NCBI GenBank assembly: GCA_028289525.1
Contig: JANQPJ010000377.1
Span: forward strand, 1 to 45,964
Length of the DNA stretch: 45,964 nt
Source of the DNA: Pirellulales bacterium
Lineage (GTDB): Bacteria > Planctomycetota > Planctomycetia > Pirellulales > JAGQOS01
Direction: 5' to 3'
In this document: piece after piece, positions 42,047 to 45,964 of the stretch
How positions within the stretch are numbered: the stretch's first letter is position 1
Layout: each line of letters begins with the position of its first letter
Position numbers and translations under genes: made by a program
Notes under the pieces: generated by a model
The model's database searches: none
What the model was told of the DNA's origin: nothing
Seen by the model: the letters and a program-made list of their open reading frames with translations, nothing else

Positions 42047-42877
42047 TTACATCCCCATCCGAACGATTAAGTGCGGCACGGCAATCCGCAGCATAATCGT
42101 GGCAATGAATATGACCACCAGGGAACATAGAGCAATGACTACCATCGGGATCACATAGTCGGATGGACCAAGAGTGAGCCAATCGCGGGCGGTCATGAGG
42201 CACGGCATAACAGGATTCAGGCGAAGCAAGATCGCTACCCAACCTGTTTCCACGGGAGGGTAAACCACAGGGGTTAGATACATGGCAAAGCCCAACAGCA
42301 TGGTGGTGCCCCGCCCGACATCCTGATAGAGAGCCCCTAACGGGACGAGCAACATGCCAAACGCCAATGCCAACAATAGCAAGCAGAATACCGCAAATGG
42401 AAACAACAGTGCGGTCGACGGCGGCATGACCCCTGCCACCCAAAACACCGGAACGACAAGCAGTAGCCGCACGCCAAGATCAAAAAGCACCTTAACAAGA
42501 CCTGCCGCCACAAAAGCCTCGGGCGCCACCTTCAACTTCATAAAAGTTGGACGACCGGAATTGAACGATACCAACGGCTGAGAAACGGCTGAACTGAATG
42601 TTGTCCAAAGAACGGTTCCCACCATGACGTAGAGCAGGTATGGGACAGGCGTTTCAGCAACCTGAACAATCTTCTGAGAGTTCATAAACAACCAAACGCC
42701 AGTCGTCACCAGCGGGGCAGCAAAGATCCATATGTACCCCAAGTAACTCTGACGATACATCGCCTTCAGGTCGCGCATGAAGAGCGTCCAGATTAGCTCC
42801 CGAGACTTCCACACGTCGGCAAACATTTCCCGTACTAATTTCCCGAGATGCCGGAGGGGCGAGCCTGGAGAATACAC
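42047..42877 (-). CDS. wzm: Polysaccharide ABC exporter permease (Wzm-like)
   Basis: 276 residues from GTG 42877; the frame stays open about 30 codons further upstream without a good start. Starts YSPGSPLRHLGKLVREMFAD, then SRELIWTLFMRDLKAMYRQS, the hallmark of the ABC-2 polysaccharide permease family, and six hydrophobic segments (YLGYIWIFAAPLVTTGVWLF, LLYVMVGTVLWTTFSS, and others). Inner-membrane channel for lipid-linked glycan. It is the first gene of the minus-strand array, with the long divergent non-coding region upstream. Confidence 0.92.
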   Translation of the reverse strand: MYSPGSPLRHLGKLVREMFADVWKSRELIWTLFMRDLKAMYRQSYLGYIWIFAAPLVTTGVWLFMNSQKIVQVAETPVPYLLYVMVGTVLWTTFSSAVSQPLVSFNSGRPTFMKLKVAPEAFVAAGLVKVLFDLGVRLLLVVPVFWVAGVMPPSTALLFPFAVFCLLLLALAFGMLLVPLGALYQDVGRGTTMLLGFAMYLTPVVYPPVETGWVAILLRLNPVMPCLMTARDWLTLGPSDYVIPMVVIALCSLVVIFIATIMLRIAVPHLIVRMGM

Positions 42878-43196
42878 AACGCACGTTGAGTCGTGTAAAG
42901 CGTCCGGTTGGTTTTGGTCATCAGACCGATCTGTCGCAGAAATGAGTCGACGCTCTCTATTTAAATAAGAACCAACGCCAAATTTTCACGGTCGCCGATC
43001 AAGTTTGCCTCATCGCAGAATGCATTTTAACAAAAACATTTCTGCCGACCGAGCGTCCTGTCCGCGCAGACTCCGTTCCCCTGGGTTGCGCGATGCACCC
43101 GAAATACCGACAATTATGCATGCTGTCTTAGCAACTTACAAATGCTGCTAGCTCAAAAAGCAGACAAGACGACGAAACAGAATACCCCCTAAAAGC

Positions 43197-43224
43197 CGGG
43201 ACATCATTGATACACGATGTCCCG
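43197..43224. promoter_or_regulatory. Perfect 9-bp inverted repeat
   Basis: CGGGACATC (43197-43205), ten spacer bases, GATGTCCCG (43216-43224). With no U-tract it is unlikely to be a terminator; a dimeric regulator's operator about 320 bases upstream of wzm, or an RNA structure, is possible. Confidence 0.45.
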
Positions 43225-43576
43225 AGGACTTCCTTCTTGAGCACAACGCTTGAAAGCTGGCCCTAGAAAAAGAAGGAAAGTCTTTCATAACATTGGGTGA
43301 ATTATAGACCACAAATACGCATTCATCAACCATTCCATCGAACTCCAGATCCCACTAGGATAAAGCTGCCTGACAAAGGTCGAGAATCCACTACAATCCA
43401 TAATAATCTAGCCTCCCGACAGGATCTTCGAGACGCCTTAAATCGGGAGCCCTTCGCAATACAAAGCTACCCTTGCCCCGCCCCTCAACGCCCGAAGCCT
43501 CACAGAAAATATTCGACACGCCGCTCTGTCCCCAAAAATCGAATCCTGCACATCCGCCCCCCCACCATAAGTGGCT

Positions 43577-43607
43577 TTTGTCATAAGCACTTACGAATTA
43601 TGACAAA
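43577..43607. promoter_or_regulatory. Perfect 10-bp inverted repeat next to promoter
   Basis: TTTGTCATAA (43577-43586), eleven spacer bases, TTATGACAAA (43598-43607). It ends four bases before the putative -35 element of the beta-helix gene (43611), a position fitting an activator or repressor binding site. Confidence 0.55.
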
Positions 43608-43610
43608 TGC

Positions 43611-43640
43611 TTGTGACCCCCCCAGGGCTTCGAGTATTAT
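43611..43640 (+). promoter_or_regulatory. Putative sigma-70-type promoter of the beta-helix gene
   Basis: TTGTGA at 43611-43616 and TATTAT at 43635-43640, separated by 18 bases; four and five of six consensus positions match. The start point would be near 43647, leaving an approximately 260-base untranslated leader before the ATG at 43909. Confidence 0.45.
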
Positions 43641-43647
43641 AGAGCTT

Positions 43648-43687
43648 GGAAGCGCCGGGGCTTCAGGGGATCCCTGGTGCCGCTTCC
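43648..43687 (+). other. Potential 5'-leader stem-loop
   Basis: GGAAGCG (43648-43654) pairs with CGCTTCC (43681-43687), and inside it CAGGG pairs with CCCTG (43664-43676, loop GAT). It would sit at the extreme 5' end of the predicted transcript, where such structures often stabilise mRNA. Prediction by eye only. Confidence 0.4.
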
Positions 43688-43908
43688 ACAGGGAACAAGA
43701 GATGGGGAGCAGATTCACCTTCGCGAAGGCTGAATGCAGAGGAGCATGCGCGCTCTGTGTGCGGCCTGGGAGTTCTTCTTTCCCTCCGAAGAATTTTGTC
43801 CCCGCGGTTCGGCGTTACGCTACCGTGCTTGCCCAACATGACAAGGATGCTTTGTCGCTGACGCACACAGGCATCCAACCTTCGCAATTGCACCAAGGTT
43901 AATCCACC

Positions 43909-45964
43909 ATGCGATTTCCGCGTAATTTGTTTTTCCACCGCGATTCCAGACGCTTGCGCTCCAGACGCAAGTCACGCGGCGGTTCCATCACGTCGTCGGC
44001 GAAGCGACAACCGTCGCTGGAAGCAATCGAAGAACGGCTGTTGCTAACTGACTTTTTCGTCAATGACGCATCGACCGCTAATGACGAATATACGTCGAAC
44101 CCAGGCAATGATGGCAACGCAGGAACAAGCAGCAGCGCTCCCAAGGCAACACTGCAATCTTTATTGGCCGAACACGATCTTGGTCCAGGTGACACCATTT
44201 TCGTCGATACCGGGACGTATAATCTGACCTCGAACATCGTCATCACTGGTGATGACGCTGGCGTCACGATCCGCGGTCCGGTACAGGCTGGTCACGAAGC
44301 AACGTTCGATCGCAACTCGGGTGCCGCAGGCAATCGGGTTATTGAGCTCAGCGACTTAGGGAGTGATGGAGTCACACTCGACCAGCTCACACTAACCGGA
44401 GGACAGTTTGGCGTTTTTGCTAGCGCAGGATCTGACAGCGATAACATCACGATCACCAACAGCACGATCTTTGGCAACTCGGAAGTTGGTATCCAGCTCG
44501 ATGCGTCGAATGACAACGCGCACGTTGAAGGCAATATCATTCGTGACAATGGAGTTGGTGGTGTTTTCGCGACTGACGGTGCCACGGTAACGCTCAACAA
44601 CGTCTTTGGGCACACGGCGGTTGATGGTTTTGGAATTCGACTCGGCGGCGGTGCCACGGCCACCCATAACGTGGTGCATGACAACTTTGACGGGATTCAG
44701 GCAGGCTTGACAGACGTTACGGACGCCAGCGATCAGGCAGACCTCCTCGAAAACCGTGTTTTCAGCAACACGAACTTCGGCATCCGAGCCGACCAATCAA
44801 GCGTGGTCGAAGGCAACGTGGTCTATTCAAACGCTGTCGGAATCCAGGCCGAAGCGTTCAACACCGGCAACCCGTTCACCGGGTCGATCTTGCGCAACAT
44901 CGTCTATGCCAACTCGACCCATGGCATCGTGCTGAACGAGGCCGATAATGCCGAAGTGCGGGGGAACACCGTGTTCCAACCGACAGGCGATGCCGTCCAC
45001 CTCGAAGGCGGGTCGCAGAACGTTGAACTGCGAAACAACATCTTGGAGGTTGAATCGGGCTTCAACGTCTTTCTCGCCACCGACAGCCAAACCGGGTTTC
45101 AAAGCAACCATAACCTGTTCCAGACGACCGGAACCGGCTCATTGGCAAATGTCGCAGGCACCACCATCACTTCGCTGAACATTTGGCGCAATACGCTAGG
45201 AGTCGACCAGAACAGCATCGTCGATGACCCACTGTTTGTCGACCGGGATGGGGCAGATGGGCAACTCGGCGCCGCCGGCGGCAGCGATGGATTCGACGAC
45301 GACTTCCACTTAATGAGCACCGAAGGTCGGTTCACCGGTTCGCTAGCGCCAGTGCTCGATGAGAACTTGCTGCCTACGTTCTTGGCCGTTGTTGAGATGA
45401 CCGATGGAGTCTCGTCGCCAGCAATCGATCTCGGGGATCTGAATGACAGTTTTGCCCTGGAGCCGACCCCGAACGGCAATGCGATCAACTTGGGAGCCTA
45501 TGGGAACACGGCTCAAGCCTCGAAGAGTCCTGCCTCGTTCCTACGGCTGCTCTCGCCCAACGGCGGCGAAGAGTTTATGGCCGGCCGCAACATCCTGATT
45601 CGTTGGATTTCCGATTTGCCTGGCGCAGATGGTCTGGTGAGAATCGAGTTGCTCGACAATGGTGCGCCGGTGGGCACCCCAGTCACCGTGGCCACCAACA
45701 ACGACGGTGAGTTTATTTGGAACATCCCTTCTGATCTGGCGCCTGGTGCCAATTATACCTTGCGCATTACTCATACGACCGATGGTTCGCTGGTCGACAC
45801 CAGTGACGCGCCGTTTGAAGTGCTCCCGGCCACCAACGAGTTCTTCGTGAACGACGGCTCGACCGCCGGCGACGAATACACGTCGGCCGTTGGCAGCTTT
45901 GCCAACTCGGGTCTCACTGCCGACCGTCCGTTGCCGAGCATCGCCTCGGTGTTAAATCTCTACG
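43909..45964 (+). CDS. Giant right-handed parallel beta-helix surface protein (N-terminal part; 3' end beyond window)
   Basis: Open from ATG 43909 to the window edge (685 codons). Residues 1-36 are very basic (RDSRRLRSRRKSRGG), then LEAIEERLLLT (37-47), the export-associated signature of planctomycete secreted giant proteins. From about 48 to 510 come many beta-helix coils with N/D-rich turns (NITITNSTIFGNS, HNVVHDNFDGIQAG, GNVVYSNAVGIQAEA, RNNILEVESG), the architecture of polysaccharide lyase/adhesin-type proteins. About 540-640 looks like a Ser/Thr-type KNH/Ig-like domain (FLRLLSPNGGEEF, IRWISDLPG). At residue 644 EFFVNDGSTAGDEYTS repeats the DFFVNDASTANDEYTS of residue 48, so a module of about 595 residues is starting again. 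Likely exported or cell-surface. Confidence 0.88.
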   Translation, partial: MRFPRNLFFHRDSRRLRSRRKSRGGSITSSAKRQPSLEAIEERLLLTDFFVNDASTANDEYTSNPGNDGNAGTSSSAPKATLQSLLAEHDLGPGDTIFVDTGTYNLTSNIVITGDDAGVTIRGPVQAGHEATFDRNSGAAGNRVIELSDLGSDGVTLDQLTLTGGQFGVFASAGSDSDNITITNSTIFGNSEVGIQLDASNDNAHVEGNIIRDNGVGGVFATDGATVTLNNVFGHTAVDGFGIRLGGGATATHNVVHDNFDGIQAGLTDVTDASDQADLLENRVFSNTNFGIRADQSSVVEGNVVYSNAVGIQAEAFNTGNPFTGSILRNIVYANSTHGIVLNEADNAEVRGNTVFQPTGDAVHLEGGSQNVELRNNILEVESGFNVFLATDSQTGFQSNHNLFQTTGTGSLANVAGTTITSLNIWRNTLGVDQNSIVDDPLFVDRDGADGQLGAAGGSDGFDDDFHLMSTEGRFTGSLAPVLDENLLPTFLAVVEMTDGVSSPAIDLGDLNDSFALEPTPNGNAINLGAYGNTAQASKSPASFLRLLSPNGGEEFMAGRNILIRWISDLPGADGLVRIELLDNGAPVGTPVTVATNNDGEFIWNIPSDLAPGANYTLRITHTTDGSLVDTSDAPFEVLPATNEFFVNDGSTAGDEYTSAVGSFANSGLTADRPLPSIASVLNLY

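Larger units (their letters stand above)
42878..43908. other. 1-kb divergent intergenic region
   Basis: No credible gene. Short frames here are low-complexity or Arg/Pro-rich and do not match codon use of the neighbours. The region carries inverted repeats at 43197-43224 and 43577-43607, a promoter-like sequence reading right, and an RNA-hairpin candidate at 43648-43687. No obvious sigma-70 hexamer pair was found for wzm on the minus strand, although the start of this long array should have a promoter here. Confidence 0.7.

Noticed and set aside
42003-42443. Upstream extension of wzt
   Set aside because: It is the antisense-frame shadow of wzm; the ATP-binding protein starts normally at MKDARPLIR.
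43297-43902. 201-codon plus-strand frame in the divergent region
   Set aside because: Composition is Pro/Arg/His-rich, it spans the promoter and hairpins of the beta-helix gene and shows no domain pattern.
43899-45774. Several minus-strand frames opposite the beta-helix gene
   Set aside because: They are antisense to a well-structured repeat protein and vary in frame; low-complexity translations.
1-45964. CRISPR arrays, tRNA/rRNA genes, transposases or prophage genes
   Set aside because: None was seen: no regular spacer-repeat pattern, no tRNA-like clover sequence and no DDE, HUH or integrase-like protein.

Overview
The window looks like part of a planctomycete chromosome (Planctomycetota, probably Pirellulales). 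The strongest sign is the incomplete plus-strand gene at the right end. It encodes a very large right-handed beta-helix protein whose N-terminus carries an arginine-rich stretch followed by LEAIEERLLLT, the 'LExxxxRxLLS/T' signature typical of exported planctomycete giant proteins. Frequent GTG and TTG starts and REP-like dispersed repeats fit, but no rRNA or other phylogenetic marker is present, so the assignment rests on style.

All other genes, about 38 of them from position 42877 down to 1, lie on the minus strand with small gaps or 4-base ATGA overlaps. They form one very long surface-polysaccharide (exopolysaccharide/O-antigen/capsule) locus. In the direction of transcription: (i) 42877-40668, ABC exporter Wzm/Wzt with a C-terminal Wzt extension. 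(ii) 40423-38631, an FkbM methyltransferase and a sulfotransferase. (iii) 38622-33026, a tailoring cassette with WbqC-like protein, carrier protein, SDR, amino-acid-type adenylation enzyme, NeuD-like hexapeptide acyltransferase, GNAT acetyltransferase and methyltransferase. (iv) 32930-26713, a beta-propeller glycosidase-like protein, a methyltransferase, a sugar aminotransferase, a GT2 and rfbB/rfbA, i.e. a dTDP-amino-dideoxyhexose pathway. (v) 26691-23151, a GT2, a cytidylyltransferase, a D-2-hydroxyacid dehydrogenase and an SDR, apparently a CMP-activated acid or sugar module. (vi) 22966-14789, a GT-like protein, a DUF115 protein, an FkbH-type glyceryl-ACP synthase, a methyltransferase, a VOC protein, a carrier protein, an MBOAT O-acyltransferase and a DltD/AlgJ-like partner. 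(vii) 14399-5585, a TylF-like methyltransferase, several GT2/GT4 enzymes, a second sulfotransferase and another FkbM methyltransferase. (viii) 5571-1, an O-antigen ligase/O-glycosylation-ligase-like membrane protein, an asparagine-synthase-type amidotransferase, an APH-like kinase and a heparinase II/III-like lyase running off the left edge. Several genes of the last part resemble those of exosortase-A (XrtA/PEP-CTERM) exopolysaccharide loci.

Together the genes predict a heteropolysaccharide with a dTDP-derived amino-deoxy sugar, sulfate, many methyl groups and acyl groups delivered from carrier proteins. The most interesting proposal is a Dlt-like acylation system: FkbH would load a three-carbon acid onto a small ACP and an MBOAT/DltD-like pair would move it to the glycan, in place of D-alanine. 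A second carrier protein with an amino-acid adenylation enzyme sits in the same locus and may supply an aminoacyl group.

The locus also shows remodelling: a decayed partial copy of the 21896-22966 gene (14422-14670), a truncated membrane ORF beside it, an 86-bp dispersed repeat present twice, and a REP-like inverted repeat. The 1-kb divergent region (42878-43908) holds two inverted repeats and a good promoter for the beta-helix gene. I saw no tRNA, rRNA, CRISPR array or transposase.
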